DNA of 64,000 nt from an uncultured Bacteroidales bacterium (GTDB taxonomy: Bacteria; Bacteroidota; Bacteroidia; Bacteroidales; Paludibacteraceae), in contig CACXPH010000002.1 in NCBI GenBank assembly GCA_902769535.1, forward strand, positions 1 through 64,000. Direction: 5' to 3'. Shown here piece after piece: positions 7,803-16,824 of the stretch (positions are counted from its first letter, which is position 1; every line of letters starts with the position of its first letter). The notes under the pieces were generated by a model. It worked only from the letters and a program-made list of their open reading frames with translations. It did not search any database and was not told the origin of the DNA. A program made the translations under genes and the position numbers.

Positions 7803-8538
7803 TTTAGAGAATAAAACCGCCATCATCACGGGCGCGGCTCGTGGTATCGGCAAACAGATAGCTTTGGCTTATGCGCGTGAAGGAGCGAACATCGCCTTTA
7901 CGGACTTGGAACTCAATGAGGCCGCACAACAGACCCGCGACGAGATAGCCGCTTTAGGTGTGAAGGTGCAGTTCTATGCATCGAATGCAGCGGATTTCGA
8001 GGCTGCGCACAAGGTAGTAGAGCAGGTGGTGACTGATTTCGGCCGCGTGGATATATTGGTCAATAACGCCGGTATTACGCGTGACACACTGCTCATGCGC
8101 ATGACCGAACAACAGTGGGATCAAGTCATCCAAGTCAACCTCAAATCGGCCTTTAACTTCACCCACGCCGTGACGCCTGTCATGATGCGTCAGCGCAGCG
8201 GTTCGATTATCAGCCTCAGTTCGGTCGTAGGCATCAACGGTAATGCCGGACAAGCTAACTACGCGGCTTCAAAAGCCGGTATTATCGCGCTTACCAAGTC
8301 GGTAGCTAAAGAGCTGGGAAGCCGTGGAGTCCGCGTTAATGCAATCGCACCGGGCTTTATTTTGACCGATATGACCAAGGTATTGAGCGAAGAGACGCTT
8401 AAGCAGTTCGTATCGCTCATCCCGATGCGTAGAGGAGGGGAACCTGAAGAAGTAGCAAAGGTCGCTCTCTTCTTAGCGAGCGACCTTGCTTCATACGTCT
8501 CCGGACAAGTCATTCAAGTCAACGGAGCGATGTCTTAG
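7798..8538 (+). CDS. fabG: 3-oxoacyl-ACP reductase FabG
   Basis: FabG reduces 3-oxoacyl-ACP with NADPH in the fatty acid elongation cycle. The 246-aa short-chain dehydrogenase has TGAARGIGKQ (residues 10-19) for cofactor binding, NNAG near 89, and the catalytic Ser with YAASK (Tyr near 155, Lys near 159). The C-terminus is of normal length. The ATG is the last unit of the heptamer array. The gene converges with the GH13 gene at 8535, their stops overlapping by four bases. Confidence 0.9.
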   Translation: MLLENKTAIITGAARGIGKQIALAYAREGANIAFTDLELNEAAQQTRDEIAALGVKVQFYASNAADFEAAHKVVEQVVTDFGRVDILVNNAGITRDTLLMRMTEQQWDQVIQVNLKSAFNFTHAVTPVMMRQRSGSIISLSSVVGINGNAGQANYAASKAGIIALTKSVAKELGSRGVRVNAIAPGFILTDMTKVLSEETLKQFVSLIPMRRGGEPEEVAKVALFLASDLASYVSGQVIQVNGAMS

Positions 8539-9821
8539 TTTTCAATTATCTCATAGCCCCAAGGCTCCAATTCAAACGTCTCGCCGGTTTCCAGCGTGAC
8601 GTTTTGTTTTGTATCTGACATATTGAAAACGCCGATAACCGTGTTGGTATGCCAGCGGCCTTCTTTGCTACGTTGGCAAGCAAAGATAGCCTCGTTGTCA
8701 CACGCGATGCGAACCATCGGTGCGCCTACCTCCGGACTGAACAGCGCTTTGTTGCGCTCACGCAGGTCGTTGAGTTTCTTATACAGCTCTGCTTCGGCAT
8801 AGGCCTCGTCGGTGTCAATCAGGTCTTTCTCAAAGAACTCCAGACGGTGATGATTACCGCTCAACTGACCGCAGTAGATCAACGGCATGCCCGGTACGAT
8901 GTACGTGAAGGCCGCGAACAGATTAACGGCATCACCCATGCGCTCGAACTCTGTACCGTTCCAACTGTTCTCATCGTGATTGCTGATAAAATTCATGCGA
9001 ATAGCCTCCGGACGAATGGTGCTGTCGGCCTTGGCGAAGTATGCCCACAGATCCTCTACACCTTTCTTGCCCTGCGCCACCTGGTTCATGATGTGATGCA
9101 GCGTCCAGCCGTAGTACATGTCGAAGGCGCTCTCGGTCAACTCCTGCGCTTTGTCCTCATCCTCTGCGAGGGTGAACATATCGGGGTGCGTCTGACGCAA
9201 TTCACCCATCGCGTCATTCCAGAAATCTGTCGGCACTTCACCGGCTACATCGCAACGGAAACCGTCAATACCAATGCTGTCCATCCACCAGTGCATGGCT
9301 TTCTTCATCTCGGCACGCATGGCCTCACTATGGTAGTCCAGTTTGGAGATATCCGTCCAGTCATATTGAACCATGAGATTACCCAAACTGTCGCGGTAGT
9401 GCCAGCCCTCGTTTTTTGTCCACTCGCTGTCCGGCGCGGTGTGGTTGGCAACCCAGTCTAAGATCACCTTAAAGCCCATCTTATGCGCCTCTTTGAGGAA
9501 ATGCTCAAAGTCCGCACGCGTACCGAACTCGGGGTTGATGGCGCAGTAGTCGATGATAGAGTAGTAGCTACCTAGCGTCCCCTTACGGGTGATCACGCCG
9601 ATCGGTTGACACGGCATCACCCAGATAATATCGATGCCGTTCTGCTTGAGCGTCGGCAGCAAGGCTTCAGCGGCTTGGAACGTACCTTCCGGCGTCGCCT
9701 GACGGGTGTTTAACTCATAGATAGTAGCGTCATAAGCCCATTTCGGGTGACGTAACTCGGTTTGCTGTGCGCAACTAACCAATGCCAGGCAAGTCAGCGC
9801 GATAAACAAGGTTTTTTTCAT
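8535..9821 (-). CDS. GH13 alpha-amylase family lipoprotein (shorter)
   Basis: A lipobox (LALVSC, Cys17) puts this 428-aa alpha-glucan hydrolase on an outer or inner membrane surface. GH13 motifs appear in order: DWVANHT at 122-128, GFRCDVA at 187-193 with the nucleophile Asp191, the acid-base Glu in TLAEDED near 220, and FISNHDENS at 278-286. The (beta/alpha)8 barrel is followed by a small C-terminal beta domain. It starts four bases inside the end of the longer GH13 gene, so the two are translationally coupled and probably act together on starch or maltodextrin. No SusCD pair lies beside them. Confidence 0.9.
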   Translation of the reverse strand: MKKTLFIALTCLALVSCAQQTELRHPKWAYDATIYELNTRQATPEGTFQAAEALLPTLKQNGIDIIWVMPCQPIGVITRKGTLGSYYSIIDYCAINPEFGTRADFEHFLKEAHKMGFKVILDWVANHTAPDSEWTKNEGWHYRDSLGNLMVQYDWTDISKLDYHSEAMRAEMKKAMHWWMDSIGIDGFRCDVAGEVPTDFWNDAMGELRQTHPDMFTLAEDEDKAQELTESAFDMYYGWTLHHIMNQVAQGKKGVEDLWAYFAKADSTIRPEAIRMNFISNHDENSWNGTEFERMGDAVNLFAAFTYIVPGMPLIYCGQLSGNHHRLEFFEKDLIDTDEAYAEAELYKKLNDLRERNKALFSPEVGAPMVRIACDNEAIFACQRSKEGRWHTNTVIGVFNMSDTKQNVTLETGETFELEPWGYEIIEN

Positions 9822-11872
9822 TCTTGGGATATTTTATAGGTTAATTCTTTGCTGTTAATGGTTACTGTCACTTTCTTGCCTAAATAAACACGCTCATAAC
9901 TGATCTCGTCAGCCGTGCTCTCCAGTACAATCAGATCGCCGTAGAGCAGTGGCATCGAGTTACGGCGCAAATGGATCAGTTCGGATACCTCTCTACGCAT
10001 TGTTTTCTCGTCCGGGTTCAGCGTTTCAAAGCGCATCATGTGACGATTGTCCGGGTCGTTACCACCCACCTCGGCGTACTCGTCGCCTTGGTAGATACAC
10101 GGCACACCGGGCAGCGTCATGTTCAGTACTTCCAGCAGGATGGCACGGTCATAAGCCGTTTCGGCATCACCGATACCGATCTCTTGCGTCCAGCCTTCTT
10201 CTTTACCTTGGCTGTGAATATCGATAGCACCGCCTGCAATCGAGGCAAAACGGATCTGGTCGTGGTTGCCGCTGATATTACCCATCGTATGGTGCGCTCC
10301 GTAGGTGCTCAGTGAGGTCAGTTCGTTGTTCAGAACTTCGTCCAATCCCTTCAGCCCGCACAGTGCTTCACGCGCCGTGAAATAGACGTTAAAATCAAAT
10401 TGTGCGTTCAGCATGCCCGTCTTTACATAACTGCCGATGAGCTCAGGACTGCCATACGTCTCACCGATCATCCAGATAGGACGTCCCGGCCAGCGGGTGG
10501 CAATCTTCTGACCTAACATGCGCCAGTAACCTTCGGGAATGTGCTTGCATGCATCGTGACGGAAACCGTCCAACTCATAGTTAGCGAGCCAGTACAGCGC
10601 ACTGTCTGTCATCTGTTCGCATACCTCTTCGCGTTCCAGATCCAGCGTCGGGATGTGCTTGTCGAACCAGGTCGTCAGACGCGCCTCGTCCCATAACTCG
10701 AAATTACGGCGTCCGTCCGGCAGGAGAGAGTCGGTATGCCAGTCCGGGTGCTCCTTGAGCGTAGGCGAGTTGATGTGCATGTGATTCGCCACGTAGTCCA
10801 GCACCACGTTAATCCCATGCGCGTGCGCGCTATCTAATAAGGTGCGCAACTCGTCCGGCGTACCGAAACGGTCATCCAGCTTGGTCGCGTATATCGGCCA
10901 GTAACCGTGATAGCCGCTGAACTTGGTATAGGTCTTCGTGCTGTCGTATTTATTGCCGTGCTCGAAGGTGTAGCAACCCCACGCATCCCATGGGTTTTGT
11001 GTGATCGGACTGATCCACAACGTGTTCACACCGAGTTGGTCGAAATAACCGTCTGCTATCTTGGCTGTGATACCCGCCAAGTCACCGCCTTGGTAGTCGA
11101 CAATATCGAGCACTTCCGGGCTGTTCATCTTCCAGTCGTTGGCGGTGTTCCCGTTGTAGAAACGGTCAACCATCAGCGAATAGAGTATCTGTGCTTGTTG
11201 GTCATGACGGTCTAACTGCGCCGCGTCCGTGATGATCTCGCCGTTCTCCATCGGCAGCAACAGGTCATTGTACAGATAGGTGTCATCCTCCGCGTAGATA
11301 CGGATGAACGTACGTCCCCGTAACCCATCACCGGTAACCGGTAACCCCTTCAGATCCAATGTCCAGGTGCCATCCTCATTGGCGCTCCATAGGTCATGGT
11401 CGATCAGGATATTCTGGATATACGCATCAAAACTCGGATTTACCACTTCTCCTACAAAGCCTACTTGCAGCAAGCCGTTCTCGTAGCCCAGCGAAACAAA
11501 CGCCTGACGAACAGGTTTGTTCGGCAAGATCGGAATAGCCAGACTACCGCTCTTGTCGGTCAGCGTGAGAGCGTGTATCGACTTGTCGCGGTTCACCAGA
11601 TCCATCTCGCGAACGACCTGCGGTGTGCCCACGAGGTTCAGACACTCAACAGCCTCTCCGGCTGTCCATTGCAGGCCTTGCCATAAACTCGTGTCGCCAT
11701 AAAGCATGGGCACGTAGTCGGTCAATACCACGTGCATCGTGTCGCTCGTCATACGAATAGGCATGATCGGGTTAGCCATTCCTAACTCTTGAGCCACATA
11801 ATGTCTCCGTTGACACCCTACTAAACAAAGGATAATTGCTAAACTTACAAGAATTTTTCTCATGGTCATCAT
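9818..11872 (-). CDS. GH13 alpha-amylase family lipoprotein (longer)
   Basis: A signal peptide with lipobox (LCLVGC, Cys20) is followed by an N-terminal beta-sandwich region (about 35-220). The GH13 barrel then shows LDYVANH at 358-364, GFRHDACKH with nucleophile Asp440, MIGETYG with acid Glu471, and GNHDQIRF near 520. It should cleave alpha-1,4-glucans at the cell surface, and its layout recalls SusA/SusG-like or neopullulanase enzymes. The start is 11872 (MMTMRK) or 11863 (MRK). The reading frame stays open far upstream, but that part is antisense to the glycosyltransferase gene. A heptamer array lies in frame at codons 174-185. Confidence 0.88.
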   Translation of the reverse strand: MMTMRKILVSLAIILCLVGCQRRHYVAQELGMANPIMPIRMTSDTMHVVLTDYVPMLYGDTSLWQGLQWTAGEAVECLNLVGTPQVVREMDLVNRDKSIHALTLTDKSGSLAIPILPNKPVRQAFVSLGYENGLLQVGFVGEVVNPSFDAYIQNILIDHDLWSANEDGTWTLDLKGLPVTGDGLRGRTFIRIYAEDDTYLYNDLLLPMENGEIITDAAQLDRHDQQAQILYSLMVDRFYNGNTANDWKMNSPEVLDIVDYQGGDLAGITAKIADGYFDQLGVNTLWISPITQNPWDAWGCYTFEHGNKYDSTKTYTKFSGYHGYWPIYATKLDDRFGTPDELRTLLDSAHAHGINVVLDYVANHMHINSPTLKEHPDWHTDSLLPDGRRNFELWDEARLTTWFDKHIPTLDLEREEVCEQMTDSALYWLANYELDGFRHDACKHIPEGYWRMLGQKIATRWPGRPIWMIGETYGSPELIGSYVKTGMLNAQFDFNVYFTAREALCGLKGLDEVLNNELTSLSTYGAHHTMGNISGNHDQIRFASIAGGAIDIHSQGKEEGWTQEIGIGDAETAYDRAILLEVLNMTLPGVPCIYQGDEYAEVGGNDPDNRHMMRFETLNPDEKTMRREVSELIHLRRNSMPLLYGDLIVLESTADEISYERVYLGKKVTVTINSKELTYKISQE
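11318..11352 (-). repeat. In-gene tandem array, heptamers (CGGTAAC on + strand)
   Basis: Four clear 7-base units of CNNTNAC and a weaker fifth are read in frame inside the longer GH13 gene, giving the segment LKGLPVTGDGLRG between the N-terminal beta domain and the barrel. Confidence 0.65.
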
Positions 11873-11883
11873 ATTTTGCGCTG

Positions 11884-11915
11884 CAAAGGTAATATATTTT
11901 TTGCATATATGCAAA
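11884..11915 (-). promoter_or_regulatory. Promoter for the GH13 pair
   Basis: On the minus strand TTTG (11915-11912) and TACCTTTG (11891-11884) are 20 bases apart. The -33 box is one arm of the 16-base palindrome TTTGCATATATGCAAA (11900-11915). Transcription would begin about 5-15 bases before the start codon, so the leader is very short. Confidence 0.75.
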
Positions 11916-11939
11916 TTATTCTGCATTTTTACAAATAAA

Positions 11940-11971
11940 TTTGCATAAGTCATTTTTTTTCTGTACCTTTG
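11940..11971 (+). promoter_or_regulatory. Promoter for the glycosyltransferase gene
   Basis: TTTG (11940-11943) and TACCTTTG (11964-11971) are 20 bases apart, with a T-run between. The seven bases 11966-11972 are repeated inverted at 11977-11983, centred on the expected start of transcription. Confidence 0.75.
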
Positions 11972-11992
11972 CAGCCGCAAAGGTTTAAGCAT

Positions 11993-12937
11993 ATGGATAT
12001 TTCGATTATAGTGCCTCTGTTCAATGAGGCAGAATCGCTGCCGAAACTCTATGAGTGGATAGCACGCGTGATGAAGGAGAACAGGTTCTCCTATGAGGTT
12101 ATTTTTGTCAACGACGGTAGTACGGACGAGTCGTGGAAGGTCGTCAACGACCTCAAGGATGCGCACGTACACGGCATATGTTTCCGTCGTAACTACGGTA
12201 AGTCTGCAGCGCTGTACTGCGGTTTCAAGGCTGCACAAGGCGACGTAGTTATCACCATGGATGCCGACCTGCAGGACAGCCCGGACGAGATACCGGAACT
12301 CTATCGCATGATCACCGAAGAAGGCTATGATCTCGTGAGCGGATGGAAGCAGAAACGCTATGACAACAAGCTCACGAAGAACCTGCCGTCTAAACTCTTC
12401 AATGCTACCGCACGCAAAGTGACCGGCATTCAACTGCACGACATGAACTGCGGTCTGAAGGCGTACCGCAATGAGGTGGTGAAGAATATTGAGGTCTTCT
12501 CGGAGATGCACCGTTACATCCCTTACCTTGCGAAGAACGCAGGATTTACCAAGATCGGCGAGAAGGTCGTGCAGCACCGCAAACGTGAGTTCGGTACGTC
12601 TAAATTCGGTCTGAACCGCTTCGTGAACGGTTACCTTGACCTTATGACGCTGTGGTTCCTCAATAAGTTCGGAAAACAACCGATGCACTTCTTCGGACTC
12701 GTCGGCAGTCTTATGTTCTTCATCGGTTTCATCGCGGTCATCATCGTCGGCAGCATGAAGCTCTATGCCCTCTCTAACGGCGTTCGAGCCATGCTCGTAG
12801 GTGTGAACCCGTATTTCCACATTGCCATACTTATGATGATCCTCGGATGTATGCTCTTCCTTGCCGGCTTCCTCGCCGAACTGATCATCCGTAACAGTCC
12901 GAGTCGCAACGACTACCTGATCAAAGAAGAGATCTAA
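11993..12937 (+). CDS. Family 2 glycosyltransferase (polyprenyl-phosphate sugar transferase type)
   Basis: The 314-aa protein has a GT-A domain with IIVPLFNEAESLP at residues 5-17, NDGSTDES at 40-47 and the metal-binding DADLQD at 90-95. Two transmembrane helices follow (about 225-250 and 270-295). This layout is that of DPM1/GtrB/ArnC-like enzymes, which move a sugar from a nucleotide to undecaprenyl phosphate at the inner membrane. The true start is ATG 11993. An upstream in-frame TTG at 11969 is part of the -7 promoter box and cannot be translated. The next gene starts two bases after its stop. Confidence 0.88.
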   Translation: MDISIIVPLFNEAESLPKLYEWIARVMKENRFSYEVIFVNDGSTDESWKVVNDLKDAHVHGICFRRNYGKSAALYCGFKAAQGDVVITMDADLQDSPDEIPELYRMITEEGYDLVSGWKQKRYDNKLTKNLPSKLFNATARKVTGIQLHDMNCGLKAYRNEVVKNIEVFSEMHRYIPYLAKNAGFTKIGEKVVQHRKREFGTSKFGLNRFVNGYLDLMTLWFLNKFGKQPMHFFGLVGSLMFFIGFIAVIIVGSMKLYALSNGVRAMLVGVNPYFHIAILMMILGCMLFLAGFLAELIIRNSPSRNDYLIKEEI

Positions 12938-12939
12938 TT

Positions 12940-14052
12940 GTGCAAACTTTAGATGAACAAATAGCGGTTATTGAGCGCGCTTTAGGTGAATGCATGATTG
13001 ACACGGCGCTGGTCGTTGTGCGCTCATGGCTCAATGAGATAGGGGAGAACAACCCCTATGAGGAGGCCTTTGTGTCGCTTCAGACGCGGTACCGCGACTT
13101 GTTCACCAAGTGGCTGAATATAGACGATCCGGCGGCCGATGAGGAGTTGAACAAACTCACAGGCGATGCCTACCAGCTGGTCGATGCCGTCTATGCTGAG
13201 GTACGTATCAAACGTGGTTTGTCTCCGGAGATGCACGGCTTCAATCCCGAGTCGATCCCGTCGGTTATGCAGTATTTCCAGAACTGCGTGCGTTTTCGTC
13301 CGGAAGACTTGGAGTGGATACATGAGGTGGTGAACGACGAACAGCGAGCGGAGATAGGACTTGTGGCCGTTATGTCGATGGCGTATAACCTGCGTACGTG
13401 CTTTAATGTGGACTCGTTCTTAGCCCTCATTGACGGCATGAACGCAAACGAGGAGATGGTGGCCGGTATGTGTGCCGCGCAAGCCATGATGCTCATCATA
13501 CAGTATGACGTGCGCATCGATTTCTTCCCGCAGATACAAGATAGTTTTGCTAATATAATTGCCGAGAACGACCTGAGCGAACACATGTTCGATCTCCTTT
13601 GTGCGCTCATTCGCAACGAGATGGTCATTAAAGTACTGCCCGGCACACAGGATCATTACATAGCGCAACTCATACCGATCATCCCCAATACCTGGTTGTA
13701 CGCCTTGCTCATAGAGGGCTCTACCGACCGCGAGCGTAAGTTCGCTTTCCATTGCATGAAAGCCGGCTATCGGGATCAGCTTTGGGACTTCCCGGATATC
13801 GCGGAGAAAGTGTATCTGGAGATCCTGCGCGAGGGTTCGGACAAACCGATGGATTATATCAATTATGCCCATAGTTTGCTCCTGCAGGGCGACCGAATGA
13901 TGGCGTTTGAGAACTACAAGCAGGCGCGACAACTATGCGGATCGTCGAAAGAGTTCTTTAATCTCTTCCGTCCCGATAGAAAACAACTGGTGGATAGGGG
14001 CATTCCTATTGAGCATGTTTATATGCTCGAGGACCAACTCGTCAGGGCTTAG
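12940..14052 (+). CDS. Conserved hypothetical helical protein, 370 aa
   Basis: The start is GTG at 12940, two bases after the glycosyltransferase stop, so the genes are probably co-transcribed. The protein is almost entirely alpha-helical with no signal peptide or membrane segment. Near the C-terminus (about 305-330) a TPR-like unit is visible (MDYINYAHSLLLQGDRMMAF). I do not recognise a family or active site. A cytoplasmic scaffold role is possible but unsupported. It converges with the PagL-like gene, stops overlapping by four bases. Confidence 0.7.
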   Translation: MQTLDEQIAVIERALGECMIDTALVVVRSWLNEIGENNPYEEAFVSLQTRYRDLFTKWLNIDDPAADEELNKLTGDAYQLVDAVYAEVRIKRGLSPEMHGFNPESIPSVMQYFQNCVRFRPEDLEWIHEVVNDEQRAEIGLVAVMSMAYNLRTCFNVDSFLALIDGMNANEEMVAGMCAAQAMMLIIQYDVRIDFFPQIQDSFANIIAENDLSEHMFDLLCALIRNEMVIKVLPGTQDHYIAQLIPIIPNTWLYALLIEGSTDRERKFAFHCMKAGYRDQLWDFPDIAEKVYLEILREGSDKPMDYINYAHSLLLQGDRMMAFENYKQARQLCGSSKEFFNLFRPDRKQLVDRGIPIEHVYMLEDQLVRA

Positions 14053-15386
14053 AACGCGACACCTAAACCGGCATCAATAAACTCAGCTCGCACACCGTGG
14101 GTCTTTAGACCCAACTGAACAAACAGATGGTCAAGTACATGATACTTGAGCACGAACTGCATATAGCACCAACCGTCCTGATAATTGCTGGCTTTCGTGA
14201 AATCGTAGTTATAGAAAACACCTCTGTCAAAAGGATCATCTCCTGGATGCAGAGCATTAGGATCGTAATCTTTTGAACTTTTGTCAGTAACTGTGCTGTA
14301 TGGCTCAAGGTTCTTGATCGGATCGTACACATAGAACCCGACGTGCAGACCGGCTGTTAACTTACCGATAATAAACTCCGGCTGGATACTTACACCGACG
14401 CGGAAACAATTCTTCACCTCACTCGTCTTCAGATAGGTCTTACCGAAATAAGTGATTGCCGTTCCTTCGGGATTAAGCGCCTTGAACTCATCGTTCACTG
14501 CCGCGTAATAACCGTCGTAGAACGCATCGACACCCGCTCCGATACGGAAGATAGCCACCGGTACCCAGTATGCCGCGGCTTTGAGCGTTGCAGCGCCATA
14601 AAACTGCATGCCGTTCATATTATCGCGGTAGTAATTCTGCTTTACGCCACCCGTCGCACTGATCTCTACAGCCCACGGTTTCTCCACCTCTTCTACCAGC
14701 TGCCTGGTCGTCATCCGCTCACCGCTCACCGCTGACCGCTCTCCGCTCATCGGATGATACCGCAACCCGATCTCGCCTCCAAGCATATTATAGCCTGCAT
14801 TCGGGTGCATGATAGAACCGTTACTAATATGGTGCCAACCGCCGTTCAGCGTGATCTCAAAACCGTCCTTAATCGGAAAATCCATGTACAACTCCAGCGC
14901 CAGATAGGCATTGAGAATCGAACCCACAGACCAGTTAGCGATATACTTACCTGTGGCATCCTTGGCCATAGAGTAGGGTGCTATATCGTCCGGTAAAGTA
15001 TTCTTGTACGTCTTCGTGACTGCCGCTAATCCCACGGTCGGACGGGCTCCGATACGGAAATGAGTCCCATTATAAAACGGCATGTTCATGTACCCGTACG
15101 CCGTAAAAGCCGAGCCCAAGAACTTATCATTACCGAGATTCAGATAACTCGCTCCGACGCCTATAGACGCGTTGTTCCATTGCTGTAGGCAATGCCAGCG
15201 ACCTGTCGGCAGAAACTCCACGGCGAACGAACCTCCTAACACGGGACGTTGAATGAATTGATCTACCTTGCCGTCCTCGATCATCATGGACGCGTTGCCG
15301 CTCAGACGGTAGGCCAACTCATAATGAGGCAGCGCATATGCCTGCAAGCAGGCAAAGAGCATTATGAAAGATGCGAATTTTCTCAT
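14049..15386 (-). CDS. PagL-like lipid A deacylase / acyloxyacyl hydrolase family outer-membrane protein
   Basis: A signal peptide (MRKFASFIMLFACLQAYA) precedes a beta-barrel protein of about 427 residues. The segment HHISNGS near residue 205 matches the His/Ser active-site motif of PagL, which removes a 3-O-acyl chain from lipid A in the outer membrane. A second barrel-like half follows (after about 240), making the protein longer than PagL itself. The chosen start is ATG 15386. A GTG at 15398 also lies in frame but falls on the promoter box. A CCGCTCN heptamer array encodes the linker between the two halves. Catalytic assignment is by motif only. Confidence 0.72.
   Translation of the reverse strand: MRKFASFIMLFACLQAYALPHYELAYRLSGNASMMIEDGKVDQFIQRPVLGGSFAVEFLPTGRWHCLQQWNNASIGVGASYLNLGNDKFLGSAFTAYGYMNMPFYNGTHFRIGARPTVGLAAVTKTYKNTLPDDIAPYSMAKDATGKYIANWSVGSILNAYLALELYMDFPIKDGFEITLNGGWHHISNGSIMHPNAGYNMLGGEIGLRYHPMSGERSAVSGERMTTRQLVEEVEKPWAVEISATGGVKQNYYRDNMNGMQFYGAATLKAAAYWVPVAIFRIGAGVDAFYDGYYAAVNDEFKALNPEGTAITYFGKTYLKTSEVKNCFRVGVSIQPEFIIGKLTAGLHVGFYVYDPIKNLEPYSTVTDKSSKDYDPNALHPGDDPFDRGVFYNYDFTKASNYQDGWCYMQFVLKYHVLDHLFVQLGLKTHGVRAEFIDAGLGVAF
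14715..14749 (-). repeat. In-gene tandem array, five heptamers (CCGCTCA on + strand)
   Basis: Five clean units of CCGCT[CG][AT] are read in frame in the PagL-like gene, giving a repetitive SGER-type segment between its two barrel-like halves. The units are too regular to be chance codon use. Confidence 0.88.
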
Positions 15387-15395
15387 TTCCGGCCA

Positions 15396-15427
15396 CAAAA
15401 TTACAAAAATATTTTGATATATGCAAT
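15396..15427 (-). promoter_or_regulatory. Promoter for the PagL-like gene
   Basis: Minus-strand ATTG (15427-15424) and TAATTTTG (15403-15396) are 20 bases apart. It overlaps the divergent murC promoter. Confidence 0.6.
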
Positions 15428-15443
15428 TTTTTTTGTAACTTTG
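15413..15443 (+). promoter_or_regulatory. Promoter for murC-ftsQAZ
   Basis: TTTG (15413-15416) and TAACTTTG (15436-15443) are 19 bases apart, with a T-run between. It is the only promoter seen for the division genes, and the leader to the murC ATG is about 20 nt. Confidence 0.7.
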
Positions 15444-15468
15444 CGCGGTTTTTGAGTACTATTCATAC

Positions 15469-16824
15469 ATGAGCGCACAACGCGACATACAAAACATCTT
15501 TTTCTTAGGTATCGGAGGCATCGGCATGAGTGCCCTTGCACGTTATTTCTATCATCGCGGCTATACCGTTTCCGGCTATGACCGCACACCTTCTGCCTTA
15601 ACCCACGAACTCGAATCCGAAGGAATCGCTATCACCTATACCGACGATCCCCAAATATTAAATCATAAATTTGACATCACCAATCCGCACAACTCACTTG
15701 TTGTGCGTACCCCTGCAGTGCCGGAGGATAGCGCTATCTACACCTATCTGCGTGAGCAGGGTTTTGACATCCGTAAACGTGCGGAGGTCTTGGGTCTCGT
15801 TACGCAGCAGATGAAGGCGCTCTGCGTGGCTGGTACGCATGGCAAGACCACGACTAGCACGATGCTCGCACATCTGCTTAATCCCGTCAATGCGTTCCTC
15901 GGTGGTATCAGTATGAACTACCATACGAACCTCTTGCTGGACAAACAGAGTGAGTATGTGGTTGTGGAGGCGGATGAGTACGACCGTTCCTTCCACCATC
16001 TGACGCCCTATATATCGGTGGTGACGGCTGTCGATGCGGACCATCTGGATATATACGGTACGCCGGAGGCTTATCGTGAGGCCTTTGCCCATTACACAAG
16101 TCTCATCACCGGTGCGCTCGTCATGAAGCATGGTATTGACTTGCAGCCGCGCCTGCAGCCGGGGGTTAAACTGTACACCTACGGCGTAGAACAAGGTGAT
16201 TTTCATGCCGCTAATATTCGCATTTCAGAAGGGCAGATACGTTTTGATCTGGTGACGCCGGCAACTACAATAACGGACCTCCAACTCGGTGTGCCAGTCT
16301 GGGTCAATATAGAAAATGCCGTGGCGGCGATGGCGGTGGCGTTAACGATAGGAACGCCTATCGAGCAGGTACGGGAACGTGTTGCGTCTTTCCAAGGCGT
16401 ATGGCGTCGTTTTAATATCCACGTGAACACGCCGAAAGTGGCGTACATAGACGATTACGCGCACCATCCCGAAGAGATCGCGACGGCCATTAACTCGATC
16501 CGTAAACTCTTCCCGGAACGTAAACTGATAGGTGTCTTCCAGCCGCACTTGTACACCCGCACGCGGGATTTCGCACAAGGTTTTAAGCAGGTGCTCCATA
16601 CGATGGACGAGCTGATCCTGCTGCCTATCTATCCGGCGCGCGAAGAGCCTATCCCCGGTGTGAGCAGTGAGATGCTCGAAGGGCAGGTGGTCGAGAAAAG
16701 CGAACTGGTGAAGGTGCTCGTAGATAAGGTGAAGAATTCTACCGAACCGCTTGTCATCTTAACCGTTGGTGCAGGAGATATAGATCGTCTCGTGCCGGAC
16801 ATAACAAACGCTTTACATGAGTAA
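15469..16824 (+). CDS. murC: UDP-N-acetylmuramate-L-alanine ligase MurC
   Basis: MurC adds L-alanine to UDP-MurNAc with ATP, starting the peptidoglycan stem peptide in the cytoplasm. The 451-aa protein has the N-terminal Rossmann motif GIGGIGMSALA near residue 15, the ATP P-loop AGTHGKTTT near 120, and the MurC-type DDYAHHPEEI near 328. It leads the gene set murC-ftsQ-ftsA-ftsZ, the tail of the dcw cluster. murB and murA are instead near 54-56 kb. A heptamer array at codons 62-73 adds a loop (ILNHKFDITNPH) within the N-terminal domain. Confidence 0.95.
   Translation: MSAQRDIQNIFFLGIGGIGMSALARYFYHRGYTVSGYDRTPSALTHELESEGIAITYTDDPQILNHKFDITNPHNSLVVRTPAVPEDSAIYTYLREQGFDIRKRAEVLGLVTQQMKALCVAGTHGKTTTSTMLAHLLNPVNAFLGGISMNYHTNLLLDKQSEYVVVEADEYDRSFHHLTPYISVVTAVDADHLDIYGTPEAYREAFAHYTSLITGALVMKHGIDLQPRLQPGVKLYTYGVEQGDFHAANIRISEGQIRFDLVTPATTITDLQLGVPVWVNIENAVAAMAVALTIGTPIEQVRERVASFQGVWRRFNIHVNTPKVAYIDDYAHHPEEIATAINSIRKLFPERKLIGVFQPHLYTRTRDFAQGFKQVLHTMDELILLPIYPAREEPIPGVSSEMLEGQVVEKSELVKVLVDKVKNSTEPLVILTVGAGDIDRLVPDITNALHE
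15652..15686 (+). repeat. In-gene tandem array, five heptamers (TAAATCA type)
   Basis: Five degenerate units (two close to TAAATCA/TAAATTT) are read in frame within murC, at codons 62-73. The unit resembles the intergenic ones before coaX and ftsZ. Confidence 0.6.

Noticed and set aside
11969..11992. TTG start for the glycosyltransferase
   Set aside because: The TTG is part of the -7 box TACCTTTG, so it is not in the transcript. The ATG at 11993 gives the standard N-terminus. The same reasoning moves the queH start from 47774 to 47750.
11873..12820. Open frame extending the longer GH13 gene to about 1000 codons
   Set aside because: The extension is antisense to the glycosyltransferase gene, shows low-complexity His/Asp/Glu content, and precedes a clear signal peptide with lipobox and a promoter at 11884-11915.
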